From positions 1 through 64,000 of the forward strand of contig JAJYNP010000141.1 in the NCBI GenBank assembly GCA_021786265.1: a stretch of DNA of 64,000 nt, in the 5' to 3' direction. Positions within the stretch are counted from its first letter, which is position 1. Each line of letters opens with the position of its first letter. Source of the stretch: Chloroflexota bacterium (GTDB lineage: Bacteria; Chloroflexota; Limnocylindria; Limnocylindrales; CSP1-4). A model generated the notes under the pieces. That model worked only from the letters and a program-made list of their open reading frames with translations, had not been told where the DNA came from and did no database searches. This document shows, in pieces, positions 50,717 to 60,816 of the stretch. Both the position numbers and the translations under genes were made by a program.

Positions 50717-51621
50717 GCGCGGAAGGCGGGCGGGTTCACCCGGACAACGGGCTCAACGAGCTGTCCGGCGAGGAGTGGCTCTACTTCACCAAGTCGCTCT
50801 GGACGACCGCGTACCCCTCCGAGCTCGGGCACGCCGCACGGAAGGCCCACGGTGCGAACAAGCCGCCCCGGCTGATGGCCCGGCTCATCGAGTTCTTCAC
50901 GAAGGGTGGAGAGCTCGTGCTGGATCCCTTCGCCGGGGTCGGCGGGACGCTGCTCGGCGCGGCGATCTGCCGGGTCCCGCGGCAGGCGATCGGCATCGAG
51001 TTGGACGCTCGGTGGGCGGCGGTGTACGAGGCCGTGGTCCGCGACGCGCTGGCCGAGGGGTGGGGGCTGGGGCCGGTGCTGCCGGACCTCGGCCCGTCCG
51101 ATCCGGGCGGGGCGAGGTCGTTCGACCCGTCGGGCTGCCGGATGGACGTTGGCGATGCGCTGGAGCTGCTGCCGCGCCTGGCCGACGGGTCGGTCGACTT
51201 CGTGGCCACGGATCCGCCCTACAACCCCCAGCTCCGGCTCACGATGTCGGGCGGACCGCTCGCCGAAGCCCACGCGAACCGGCGAACCGACTACGCGATG
51301 GTGACCGATTCACCCTCGGACCTGGCGAACAGCGCCTCGTACGACGAGTACCTGGACCGGATGGAGCGCGTCCTTGGCGAGCTGCGGCGCGTGCTCCGCG
51401 AGCGCCGCTACGCCGCGGTCATCGTCCGGGATGCGTACCAGGAGGGTCGGTACCGGTTCACCGCCTCGGACCTGGCGGCACGGGCCGAGCGGGTCGGGTT
51501 CGTGACGAAGGGCGACCTGGTCTGGTACCAGGCGGGCACGCGGCTCCGGCCGTACGGGTATCCGCGGGTGTTCGTGCCGAACATCGTCCACCAGCACATC
51601 CTGGTGCTGCGCGCCGGGTGA
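50713..51621 (+). CDS. DNA methyltransferase (N6-adenine/N4-cytosine type)
   Basis: A 302-residue SAM-dependent DNA methylase. Motif I LDPFAGVGGTLLGA precedes the catalytic motif IV TDPPYNPQL, the order of alpha or gamma classes, and a further region RVLGELRRVLRERRYAAVIV matches later strands. No separate target-recognition domain of usual size and no restriction gene are seen, so it is an orphan. The start ATG 50713 overlaps the MFS stop by 4 bases, an unexpected coupling. An RNA substrate cannot be fully ruled out. Confidence 0.82.
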   Translation: MSAEGGRVHPDNGLNELSGEEWLYFTKSLWTTAYPSELGHAARKAHGANKPPRLMARLIEFFTKGGELVLDPFAGVGGTLLGAAICRVPRQAIGIELDARWAAVYEAVVRDALAEGWGLGPVLPDLGPSDPGGARSFDPSGCRMDVGDALELLPRLADGSVDFVATDPPYNPQLRLTMSGGPLAEAHANRRTDYAMVTDSPSDLANSASYDEYLDRMERVLGELRRVLRERRYAAVIVRDAYQEGRYRFTASDLAARAERVGFVTKGDLVWYQAGTRLRPYGYPRVFVPNIVHQHILVLRAG

Positions 51622-51749
51622 CGCGAGGCGGGTCGCCGGGTCGGCCCGAGGAGCGCCCGACGCTCGGCGCTGGACCGCCCGGCGCCCGGCACGGGGGCCC
51701 GGTGTCCGGTGCCGGGGAACCGTCCGCCCCGAGCCGGCGTCTGCGCGGC

Positions 51750-52178
51750 ATGCACCTGCGGCCCGTGATCCTGCTGCCGACCGCCGCGCTCGCGGCCTCA
51801 CTGCTCGCCGGGTGCGCCGCCGGGGGGACCTCGGCGCCCGCCCCGTCGCTGGGCGGCTCGGCGCCGAGCATCTCGGGCACGGTGACCGCGGGCCCGGTCT
51901 GCCCGGTCGAACGAATCCCACCGCTCCCAGGGTGTTCGCCGCGCCCCGTCGGCGGAGCCGTCGTCGTGGTCGACGACTCGTCCGGTCGGGAGGTCGCCCG
52001 TGCCACGACGGGCACCGACGGCACCTACCGCGTGGCCGTGCCGGCGACGGGCATGTTCACCGTCTCGGCGCTGCCCGTGCAGGGGCTCATGCGGCCGCCC
52101 GCGCCGATCACCGTCACGCTGCCCGCGCCGGGCGCCTCGGCGACGGCCGACCTGGAGTACGACACGGGGATCCGCTGA
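51750..52178 (+). CDS. small lipoprotein with carboxypeptidase-regulatory-like fold
   Basis: A 142-residue exported lipoprotein: signal peptide LLPTAALAASLLAGC (lipobox LAGC), a short spacer, then a ~100-residue beta-sandwich of the carboxypeptidase-regulatory/SdrD type (ISGTVTAGPVC, GGAVVVVDDSSGREVARATTGTDGTYRVAVPATGMFTVSA). Two cysteines in GPVCPVERIPPLPGC could form a disulfide. ATG 51750 is preferred because it sits at the signal peptide. GTG 51618, in frame, overlaps the methyltransferase stop in the GTGA style common here, but would put 44 extra residues ahead of the signal. Confidence 0.75.
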   Translation: MHLRPVILLPTAALAASLLAGCAAGGTSAPAPSLGGSAPSISGTVTAGPVCPVERIPPLPGCSPRPVGGAVVVVDDSSGREVARATTGTDGTYRVAVPATGMFTVSALPVQGLMRPPAPITVTLPAPGASATADLEYDTGIR

Positions 52179-52248
52179 GGGCGCGGTCGGTTGTGCCCCG
52201 GCGCTGGCACATCGGCAGACTCCCATGCCACCGCCGCCGTCGCGGCCC

Positions 52249-52254
52249 TAGAAT
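52249..52254 (+). promoter_or_regulatory. -10 box for the ACT-DDAH operon
   Basis: TAGAAT about 75 bases before the ACT gene, with no strong -35. The leader contains a 15-bp direct repeat GGCGGCACGAGTCCG (52289-52318 region, two copies) and a strong ribosome-binding site GGAGGAAACC before ATG 52330. Confidence 0.45.
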
Positions 52255-52329
52255 CGGCAGCGCAATCCGATCGCCGGGCAGGAGGCCAGGCGGCACGAGT
52301 CCGGGCGGCACGAGTCCGCGGAGGAAACC

Positions 52330-52713
52330 ATGGCCCAGCAGTTCATCGTGCAGCTCAAGAACGAGCCGGGCGCGCTCGCGACCCTCGCCGAGGCACTGGC
52401 CGCACGCGGCGTGGATCTGCGCGCGATCGGCGGAGGCGGTCTCGGTGACACCGGGCACGTGATCCTGACCACGGCCGATGACGACACCGCGAGACAGGTG
52501 CTCGATGACGGCGGCTACACGTACTTCGAGGGCGAGTCGCTGCTGGCCGAGGTCGACGACCAGCCGGGCGGGATGGCGAAGATCGCGCGACGCCTGGCCG
52601 ACGCCGGCGTGAACATTCACGGCCACCTCTTCATCGGGCGCTGGGGGGACCGCGCCATGTTCGCCTTCGTGGTCGACGACCCGGAAAAGGCCCGGCCCGT
52701 GCTCGAGCAATAG
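52330..52713 (+). CDS. two-ACT-domain protein
   Basis: A 127-residue cytoplasmic protein made of two ACT domains in tandem, beginning MAQQFIVQLKNEPGALATLAEAL and LAEVDDQPGGMAKIARRLADAGVNI. The N-terminal xNxPGxL-type loop (NEPGALA and DQPGGMA) is the amino-acid-binding site in this fold. It has no enzyme domain, so it is presumably a ligand sensor or regulatory subunit. It lies 10 bases upstream of the DDAH-like gene with which it is surely co-transcribed. Confidence 0.88.
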   Translation: MAQQFIVQLKNEPGALATLAEALAARGVDLRAIGGGGLGDTGHVILTTADDDTARQVLDDGGYTYFEGESLLAEVDDQPGGMAKIARRLADAGVNIHGHLFIGRWGDRAMFAFVVDDPEKARPVLEQ

Positions 52714-52723
52714 GCGGCCGGGC

Positions 52724-53539
52724 ATGCGCGTCATCGTCCGCGAGCCGTCCGCCGCCTTCAGGGACGCCCTGTCGACGCACGAGGAGCGCGGCCGGATCGA
52801 CGCCGCTCGCGCCATCGCCCAGCACCGCGCCTTCGTGGCCGCGCTCTCCGCCGCTGGCCTCGACCTCGTCGAGCTCCCGCCCGAGCCCGCGCTCCCCGAC
52901 GCGACCTTCATCTCCGACACCCTCATCGCCCTGCCCCGTGCCGGCGACCCCGACGGATCCACCGCCCTGCTCGTCGTCACCCGGCCCGGTGCCCTGTCGC
53001 GTCGCGGCGAGGTCGCGTCCGTGGCCGCTCGCGCCCAGGAGCTCGCCCCCGGCGCCGACGTCGTCGAGATCGAGGAGGCCGGCACCCTCGACGGCGGGGA
53101 CGTGATCGTCTACGGGGACCGCATCGCGATCGGCGTCTCGGGCCGCACCAACGTGTGCGGTGCCGGCCAGCTCGCCCTCGCCGTCGGGTCGCTCGGCTAC
53201 CAGGCCTTCCTCTGCCCGGTCACGGACCGGCTCCACCTGGCCACCGCGGTCACGCCCCTGGGCCCTGGCAGGTTGCTCGGCACGGCCGCTGGCTTCGCCT
53301 CGCTCGATCGGTCGCCCGGGTCGGCACCCGACGGCCTGGTCGAACGCCTGGCCGTCCCGGACGAGGAGGCGGGGGCCGCGAACGTGCTCGCGCTGGGCGG
53401 CCGCGTGTTCATGGCCGCCGGCCACCCGCGGACCGCGTCGATGCTGCGCGCCGCGGGCGCCGTCGTGGTCGAGCTCGAGTTCGACGAGTTCGCGCGTGCC
53501 GACGGCGGGCCGACCTGCCTGGTCGCGATCGTTCCGTAG
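52724..53539 (+). CDS. dimethylargininase-like amidinohydrolase (DDAH family)
   Basis: A 271-residue guanidine-modifying enzyme. LPDATFISD (57-65) is the substrate Asp loop, TLDGGDV (121-127) the second acidic site, His171 (DRLHLATAV) the general base, and Cys265 near the end (GGPTCLV) the nucleophile. The set is that of DDAH, which hydrolyses methylated arginines to citrulline; related enzymes act on arginine or ornithine-like guanidines. ATG 52724 follows the ACT gene by 10 bases; an arginine-type ligand for the ACT protein would make sense. Confidence 0.88.
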   Translation: MRVIVREPSAAFRDALSTHEERGRIDAARAIAQHRAFVAALSAAGLDLVELPPEPALPDATFISDTLIALPRAGDPDGSTALLVVTRPGALSRRGEVASVAARAQELAPGADVVEIEEAGTLDGGDVIVYGDRIAIGVSGRTNVCGAGQLALAVGSLGYQAFLCPVTDRLHLATAVTPLGPGRLLGTAAGFASLDRSPGSAPDGLVERLAVPDEEAGAANVLALGGRVFMAAGHPRTASMLRAAGAVVVELEFDEFARADGGPTCLVAIVP

Positions 53540-53700
53540 ACCGGAGAGCGCCCGAACCCTCGTCACCGGTGAGGGAGCCGTGCTCGGGCCGCGCGTACAC
53601 TCGTCCCGGTCGGCTGCGCCCACGGCCGGTGAACAGGACACCGGGGGCCGCCTCGGCGGGTGCTGCGGCGAGCCGTCTCCCACGAAAGGCGGTGCAGGAC

Positions 53701-56097
53701 ATGCAGGAAGCCGCGAGCACGATGCAACCTCCCGAACCGGCCCCGGGCGGATCCCTGTCGAGCGAGGAGCTCCGCCTGATCGACGCCTACTGGCGCGCGG
53801 CCAACTACCTCTCGGTCGGCCAGATCTACCTGCTCGACAACCCGCTCCTGCGCGAGCCGCTCGTCCCCGAGCACGTCAAGCCCCGGCTGCTCGGGCACTG
53901 GGGCACCACGCCCGGCCTCAACCTGGTCTACGCCCACATGAACCGGGTCATCCGGAACTGGGGCCTGGACGCGATCTACGTCATCGGGCCCGGCCACGGG
54001 GGCCCCGGCATCGTCGCCAACGCGTACCTCGAGGGGACGTACTCGGAGGTCTACCCGAGCATCACGCAGGACGCGGAGGGGATGCGGAAGCTGTTCCGCC
54101 AGTTCTCGTTCCCCGGCGGGATCCCCAGCCACGTGGCGCCCGAGACCCCCGGCTCGATCCACGAGGGCGGCGAGCTGGGATACGCGCTCTCGCACGCGTT
54201 CGGCGCGGCGTTCGACAACCCCGACCTGGTCGTGTGCTGCGTCGTGGGCGACGGCGAGGCGGAGACCGGGCCGCTCGCGGGGAGCTGGCAGAGCAACAAG
54301 TTCCTCGACCCGGCCACCGACGGGGCGGTCCTCCCGATCCTGCACCTCAACGGTTACAAGATCGCCAACCCCACCGTGCTGGCGCGCATCCCCGGCGAGG
54401 AGCTCCAGCGCCTGTTCGAGGGGCACGGGTACCACCCGTACGTCGTCGAGGGCGACGACCCGGCCCTGGTCCACCAGCGCCTCGCAGGCGTGCTCGACGA
54501 TTGCGTACGGGAGATCCACGACATCCAGCGCGCCGCCCGCGAGCGTGGCGAGACGGCCCGTCCGCGGTGGCCGATGATCGTGCTGCGGACCCCCAAGGGC
54601 TGGACCGGTCCGAAGGAGGTCGACGGCAAGCCGGTCGAGGGCACCTGGCGGGCACACCAGGTACCCATGGCCGAGGCCCGCACGAACCCCGAGCACCTGG
54701 CCATCCTCGACCGCTGGATGCGGAGCTACCGGCCCGACGAGCTGTTCGACGAGCACGGCACGCTCGTCCCGGAGCTGCAGGCGTTGCCCCCGACCAGCTG
54801 GCGGCGCATGAGCGCGAACCCCCACGCGAACGGCGGCCTGCTGCTCCGCGACCTCGCGCTGCCAGACTTCCGCGACTACGCCGTCCCCGCCGATCGGCCG
54901 GGAACGAACCGCTCGGAGGCCACGCGGGTCCTCGGCGCGTTCGTGCGCGACGTGATCGCGGGGAATCCCGAGACGTTCCGGCTGTTCGGGCCCGACGAGA
55001 CGGCGTCCAACCGCCTGGGCGCGGTGTTCGAGGTCACGGACCGCGCCTTCGACGGCCAGATCCTGCCCACCGACGACCACGTCGCGCCCGGCGGCCGCGT
55101 GATGGAGGTGCTGTCGGAGCACCTCTGCCAGGGCTGGCTCGAGGGCTACCTCCTCACCGGGCGGCACGGCCTCTTCGATTGCTACGAGGCGTTCATCCAC
55201 ATCGTCGACTCGATGTTCAACCAGCACGCCAAGTGGCTCGAGACCACCAACCGGATCCCCTGGCGCCGGCCGATCGCCTCGCTCAACTACCTGCTCAGCT
55301 CGCACGTCTGGCGCCAGGACCACAACGGGTTCAGCCACCAGGACCCGGGATTCATCGACTACGTGGTCAACAAGAAGGCCGAGGTCGTGCGCGTCTACCT
55401 GCCGCCCGACGCCAACTGCCTGCTGTCGGTCGCGGATCACTGCCTGCGCAGCCGCCAGTACGTGAACGTCATCGTGGCCGGGAAGCAGCCGGCGCTGAAC
55501 TGGCTCTCGATGAACCAGGCGATCCTGCACTGCACGCGCGGGATCGGGATCTGGGACTTCGCGAGCAACGACCAGGGAGGCGAGCCCCACGTCGTGATGG
55601 CCTGCTGCGGGGACATCCCCACCCTGGAGACCCTGGCGGCGGTCGACCTGATCCGCCAGCACCTGCCGGAGCTGAAGGTCCGCGTCGTGAACGTGGTCGA
55701 CCTGATGCGGCTGCAGCCGTCCACGGAGCACCCCCACGGGCTCTCCGACGGCGAGTTCGACTCGCTGTTCACCACCGACCGCCCGGTCGTCTTTGCCCAC
55801 CACGGCTACCCGTGGCTGATCCACCGCCTCACCTACCGCCGCCGGAACCACGCCAACATCCACGTCCGGGGCTACAAGGAGGAGGGCACCACCACCACGC
55901 CGTTCGACATGGTCATGCTCAACGACCTGGACCGCTTCCACCTGGTGATGGACGTGATCGACCGGGTGCCCGGACTGGCGTCGCGCGCCGGGCACGTGCG
56001 CCAGGCGATGGTGGATCGCCGGCTGGAGGCCCGGGCGTACACCCGGCTGGAGGGAGACGATCTGCCCGAGGTCCGCGACTGGACCTGGCCGTACTGA
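53701..56097 (+). CDS. xfp: phosphoketolase (xylulose-5-phosphate/fructose-6-phosphate)
   Basis: A 798-residue TPP-dependent enzyme that splits xylulose-5-P or fructose-6-P with phosphate into acetyl-P and an aldose phosphate. The family start is present ([20 protein letters not shown]), and [22 protein letters not shown] and the TPP motif [19 protein letters not shown] are intact. Usual length is ~790-800. ATG 53701 follows a 160-base gap with TACACT at 53592-53597, giving a ~100-nt leader, and the ribosome-binding site is weak (AAAGGCGGTGCAGGAC). The next gene, acetate kinase, uses its product. Confidence 0.97.
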   Translation: MQEAASTMQPPEPAPGGSLSSEELRLIDAYWRAANYLSVGQIYLLDNPLLREPLVPEHVKPRLLGHWGTTPGLNLVYAHMNRVIRNWGLDAIYVIGPGHGGPGIVANAYLEGTYSEVYPSITQDAEGMRKLFRQFSFPGGIPSHVAPETPGSIHEGGELGYALSHAFGAAFDNPDLVVCCVVGDGEAETGPLAGSWQSNKFLDPATDGAVLPILHLNGYKIANPTVLARIPGEELQRLFEGHGYHPYVVEGDDPALVHQRLAGVLDDCVREIHDIQRAARERGETARPRWPMIVLRTPKGWTGPKEVDGKPVEGTWRAHQVPMAEARTNPEHLAILDRWMRSYRPDELFDEHGTLVPELQALPPTSWRRMSANPHANGGLLLRDLALPDFRDYAVPADRPGTNRSEATRVLGAFVRDVIAGNPETFRLFGPDETASNRLGAVFEVTDRAFDGQILPTDDHVAPGGRVMEVLSEHLCQGWLEGYLLTGRHGLFDCYEAFIHIVDSMFNQHAKWLETTNRIPWRRPIASLNYLLSSHVWRQDHNGFSHQDPGFIDYVVNKKAEVVRVYLPPDANCLLSVADHCLRSRQYVNVIVAGKQPALNWLSMNQAILHCTRGIGIWDFASNDQGGEPHVVMACCGDIPTLETLAAVDLIRQHLPELKVRVVNVVDLMRLQPSTEHPHGLSDGEFDSLFTTDRPVVFAHHGYPWLIHRLTYRRRNHANIHVRGYKEEGTTTTPFDMVMLNDLDRFHLVMDVIDRVPGLASRAGHVRQAMVDRRLEARAYTRLEGDDLPEVRDWTWPY

Positions 56098-56165
56098 CCG
56101 GGCCGCGTCCGTACCGCGCCGCGCCGGGCCGGGCGACGCCGGACGGACGGAGGGAGGCGCAAGCG

Positions 56166-57260
56166 ATGCGCGTGCTGGTCGTCAACGCGGGCTCGAGCAG
56201 CCTGAAGCTCCGCGTGCTGGACGAGGCGGACCGGACGGTTGCCTCGGCCGATCTGCCCGCTCCGCGGGGCCACGCCGACGATGCCGCCGTCGCCCCCGCG
56301 CTGGCATCGTTCGGGCCGATCGACGCGATCGGCCACCGGATCGTGCACGGGGGCCGGGTCTACTCCGCGCCGGTTCGCGTCGACGTGACGGTGCGCGCCC
56401 GGCTCCAGACGCTGACCGACCTTGCGCCACTCCACCAGCCCAAGTCCCTCGCCGCGCTCGACGTGGTCTCCGCGGCGCTCCCGGACGTGCCCTCAGTGGC
56501 GTGCTTCGACACCGCGTTCCACGCGGAGATCCCGCCCGAAGCGGCGACCTACGCGCTCCCCCGGGAGTGGCGGGAGCGCTGGGACCTGCGCCGGTACGGC
56601 TTCCACGGCCTCTCGCACGCGTACGCGTCGCGGCGAGCCGCCGAGCTGCTGGGGCGGCCCATCGAGGAGCTGCGCATCGTGACCTGCCACCTGGGCGCGG
56701 GCGCCTCGCTGGCCGCGGTGCGGGGCGGCCGCTCGGTCGACACCACCATGGGGTTCACCCCGCTCGAGGGGCTGGTGATGGCAACCCGATCGGGCTCCGT
56801 GGACCCCGGGCTCGTGCTGTGGCTGGAGGAGCACGTGGGGCTGCCTCCGGCCGAGCTCGCGGCGGCGCTCGAGCACCGGTCGGGCCTGCTCGGGCTCACC
56901 GGGACGGCCGACATGCGGGCGATCCTGGCGCGGGCCGGCGCGGGTGACCGGGACGCGGCGGTAGCGCTGGGCGTCTACCTGCACCGGCTCCGGGCGCAGA
57001 TCGCGGGCATGGCTGCGGCGATGGACGGCCTCGACACGCTGGTGTTCACGGGCGGGGTCGGCGAGAATGCGCCGGCGATACGGGAGCGCGCGGCCGACGG
57101 GCTGGGGTTCCTGGGCGTGGCGATCGACGAGGAGGCCAACCGGACGGGGGCGGGCGACCGGGACGTCTCGGCCCCCGGGTCATTCGTGACCACGCTCGTG
57201 ATCGCAGCGCGCGAGGACGTGCAGATCGCCCACGAGGTCCGGGCGCTGCTCGAGGGGTGA
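56166..57260 (+). CDS. ackA: acetate kinase
   Basis: A 364-residue ASKHA-fold kinase making ATP and acetate from acetyl-P. Signature VLVVNAGSSSLK at the start, FDTAFHAEIP, RYGFHGLSHAYA, THLGAG-like CHLGAGASL, MATRSGSVDPG and FTGGVGENAPAIRE are all present. It is about 30-40 residues shorter than typical enzymes (~400), mainly from trimmed surface loops in the N-terminal half. ATG 56166 has GGAGG 8 bases upstream. It directly follows the phosphoketolase gene. Confidence 0.96.
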   Translation: MRVLVVNAGSSSLKLRVLDEADRTVASADLPAPRGHADDAAVAPALASFGPIDAIGHRIVHGGRVYSAPVRVDVTVRARLQTLTDLAPLHQPKSLAALDVVSAALPDVPSVACFDTAFHAEIPPEAATYALPREWRERWDLRRYGFHGLSHAYASRRAAELLGRPIEELRIVTCHLGAGASLAAVRGGRSVDTTMGFTPLEGLVMATRSGSVDPGLVLWLEEHVGLPPAELAAALEHRSGLLGLTGTADMRAILARAGAGDRDAAVALGVYLHRLRAQIAGMAAAMDGLDTLVFTGGVGENAPAIRERAADGLGFLGVAIDEEANRTGAGDRDVSAPGSFVTTLVIAAREDVQIAHEVRALLEG

Positions 57261-57267
57261 TTTCGGG

Positions 57268-57311
57268 CCGATACCCGGCCCGCCCTGGACCGATACCCGG
57301 CCCGCCCTGGA
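57268..57311. repeat. 22-bp tandem direct repeat between convergent genes
   Basis: Two identical adjacent 22-bp units (57268-57289 and 57290-57311), each containing CCGATACCCGGCCC, fill most of the gap between ackA and the ABC permease gene. No hairpin with a T-tract is seen. Confidence 0.8.
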
Positions 57312-57330
57312 CCGACCGTCGGCCGTGTCG

Positions 57331-58405
57331 TCAGGCGCGGACCTCCTGGCGCATGAACGCGACGTACCCGAGCCCGAAGCAGACGACCGTGAGCGCCACC
57401 AGCGCCACACCCTGCGGCCAGCCCAGCAGCAGGCTCTGCTCGAACGGGAGGATCGACGGCAGCGCGGCGGCGCTCTGCTGCGACGGAAGGATGATCCCCA
57501 CGGTCTGGACGCTCGGGTCGAGCAGGTACGCCGTCGCCTCGCCGTACAGCTCGCCGGGGGAGATCCGCGACAGGTCCAGCTGGAGCTGCGCGTTCGCCAC
57601 CTGCTGGTCGAGCGTCGGGTTCGACGGGACCGGCGACAGGACCCCGGCCACGATCCCGGTGAGCAGCGACGCGAACAGCGTCAGCACCAGCCAGACCGAG
57701 ATGGCGGCCAGCGCGGAGGTGGCCGCCCTGCGGAGCACCACCGAGCACAGCATCGCGAACGCCAGCCAGAAGCCGACATAGATGATCGTGACCGCCACCC
57801 AGGCCACCACGCGCGCCACGTCGTCCGGTCCCGGGACGATCCCGAGCTCGAAGAACGCGAACCCGGACACCAGCATCGTGATCGCCGCCAGCACGAGCCC
57901 GATCGCCGCGATCCCTGCGACGAACTTGCCGTTGATCACATCGTCGCGGTGGATCGGCTGGGCCACCAGGCGGGGGAGGGTCCGCTCGGAACGCTCGCCG
58001 TTGATCGCGTCGAACCCGAACGCGATCCCCAGCAGTGGGCCCAGCAGGCCGACCAGCGTCGCGAACGAGGGGATCTGCGACGAGGGCGACTGCGCGCTGA
58101 AGAGCAGCACGAACAGCCCGGCCGAGCCGGTCGCCTGCTGCGCGTTGGTGCGGACGAACGTGGTGGTGGAGTAGATCGCAGCCACCGCGGCGAGGCCGAG
58201 GATCGCGATCAGGATGAAGAGCCGGATGCTCAGCACGTGGTCGCCGAACTCCTTGTCGGCGATGACCCGCCAGCCACCCGTCGGGACGTGCTCCCCGGAT
58301 CCGCCCGCACGGTCACGGAGCCGCGCGAGGAACCCGCCGCCCGCTCCGGGAACACCGCCCGCCTCGGGCGCGCCGCCCATCTCGGGCGGCCCGGGATCGA
58401 CTGCC

Positions 58406-58422
<17 letters not shown>
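57331..58422 (-). CDS. ABC-2 type transporter permease
   Basis: A 363-residue membrane subunit with about six to seven spans. After a Pro/Gly-rich N-terminus come VIADKEFGDHVLSIRLFILI, GIAFGFDAINGERSERTLPRLVAQPIHRDDVINGKF (the NGERSxGTL hallmark of ABC-2 permeases, split here by several residues), and four later hydrophobic segments. A ~70-residue outside loop lies before the last span. It overlaps the ATPase gene by 17 bases (start ATG 58422). It should form the pore of an exporter with the gene upstream. Confidence 0.92.
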
Positions 58423-59482
<1,060 letters not shown>

Positions 59483-59483
59483 C

Positions 59484-60635
59484 TCAGCGCCTGCCGTAGC
59501 GGCGGAAGACCCAGCCCAGCCCGACGAGCACGACCGCGATCAGCGCCAGCCCCACGAACCCCCAGAGGGGCGAGGTCTGAACGGTGGTGCGGATGTCCAG
59601 GCTCTGGGTGGCGCCTCCCGAGGTGGCGGTCATCGTGATGTCGTAGTCGCCGGTGAGGGCGTCGCTGGCCGGGTGGATCGTGGCCGTGACCGTGCTCGCC
59701 GCGCCGGGCTGGAGGGACGGGATCGACGTGGGCGAGAACGTGACGGTCCATCCCGTCGGGGGTGTCGACGTGAGGCTCACGCTGCTGAGCGGGACGGAGC
59801 CGCTGTTGGTGACGATCAGCGACACGGTCCCCGTGCCCCCGGACGTGACCTGCGCGTTGAGCACCTGGTTGGGCGTGCTCATGGTCAGGGCCGGCGACCC
59901 GGTGACGTCCGCCTCCAGCTGCACCTGCGCCGACTGCGATCCGGCCGCCGCGGTGACCTGGATCGGGTACTGACCGGCGGAGGCCGAGCCTGGCGGGGTC
60001 ACGGTCACCGTGAGGGTGTCGCTGCTCCCGCCGGCGATGGTGTCGGTCAGCGCCTGCGCGTTGCTGGAGGGATGCACGTCGACCTGCCAGCCGGCCGGCC
60101 CCTGTCCCTGCAGGGTGAAGGTCTGCTGCTGGGTGCCGTTGTTCGCCAGCGTCACGCTGTAGGTGAAGGTGCTGGTGGCCGTGCCCGAGAGCTTCGCAAA
60201 GCTGGTCGTCAGCTGCACCCCACCCGCCGACCCGCTCTCGACGCGGATCGAGATCGGGAGGGTCTGGGTGCCCTGCGAGGCCGTTGCGGTGACCGTGAGT
60301 GTCTGCGTGCCCGCGGAGGCATCCTGCGGCACCTTGACCGAGAGCTGCGCCGCGGGCGGCGTCGTCCCGCCGGTGTAGACGGCGTCGATCGTGTTGCCGC
60401 CGCCCGTGATGGTCGCCGTCCAGCCGGTCGGCGCCCCACTCACGGCGAGGTCGACGCGCTCCGGTGACGGCGTGGCGACCGTCAGGTCGAACGTCACGGT
60501 GTTGCCCGCCTGGACCGTCACCGCGGGGTACGGCGTGGAGATCGAGAAGCTCGCCGCCGACGCAATGCCGGGCGACGCCGCGGACAGGAGCAGCAGAGCA
60601 GCCAGGAACAGGGACGCCAGGCGACCTCGTGTCAT
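59484..60635 (-). CDS. surface protein with NEW3-type beta-sandwich repeats
   Basis: A 383-residue exported protein: signal peptide (LASLFLAALLLLSAASPGIASA), three Ig-like/NEW3 domains of ~100 residues with repeated endings such as SAGTQTLTVTATAS, SAGQYPIQVTAAAG and LTGDYDITMTATSG, and a C-terminal span (WGFVGLALIAVVLVGLGWVFRRYGRR) anchoring it outside. Such NEW3 proteins sit next to ABC-2 exporters in many Gram-positive and Chloroflexota genomes. It is the first gene of the operon, so it may be a partner or receptor for the transporter. The upstream gap (60636-60816) has a 15-bp palindrome at 60672-60686. Confidence 0.88.
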   Translation of the reverse strand: MTRGRLASLFLAALLLLSAASPGIASAASFSISTPYPAVTVQAGNTVTFDLTVATPSPERVDLAVSGAPTGWTATITGGGNTIDAVYTGGTTPPAAQLSVKVPQDASAGTQTLTVTATASQGTQTLPISIRVESGSAGGVQLTTSFAKLSGTATSTFTYSVTLANNGTQQQTFTLQGQGPAGWQVDVHPSSNAQALTDTIAGGSSDTLTVTVTPPGSASAGQYPIQVTAAAGSQSAQVQLEADVTGSPALTMSTPNQVLNAQVTSGGTGTVSLIVTNSGSVPLSSVSLTSTPPTGWTVTFSPTSIPSLQPGAASTVTATIHPASDALTGDYDITMTATSGGATQSLDIRTTVQTSPLWGFVGLALIAVVLVGLGWVFRRYGRR

Positions 60636-60816
60636 GTCTTCCTCGTCAGACGCAATCCCGCTGGGCGCGGTGGGGCAGGCTGCCCCGAGACAACTCCTGC
60701 CATCGTCGCGCCCCGGGATCGTCTCCCGGAATCGCGGCGGTCAAGATTGCTTAACAGTGTGCCGCAGGAGGACCCTGCCGGCGGCAGCAGGCAGGCGCGA
60801 CGGGCGGATGCGGCCC

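Noticed and set aside
53160..56100. Overlapping long frames through the phosphoketolase region, including one joined to acetate kinase
   Set aside because: Only the frame from 53701 encodes phosphoketolase; acetate kinase begins at its own ATG 56166 with a ribosome-binding site. The frame connecting them has no homology.
60672..60686. Terminator at a 15-bp palindrome
   Set aside because: It lies between the 5' end of the NEW3 gene and the 3' end of the EAL gene, is short and lacks a T-tract on either side; could be an operator or chance.
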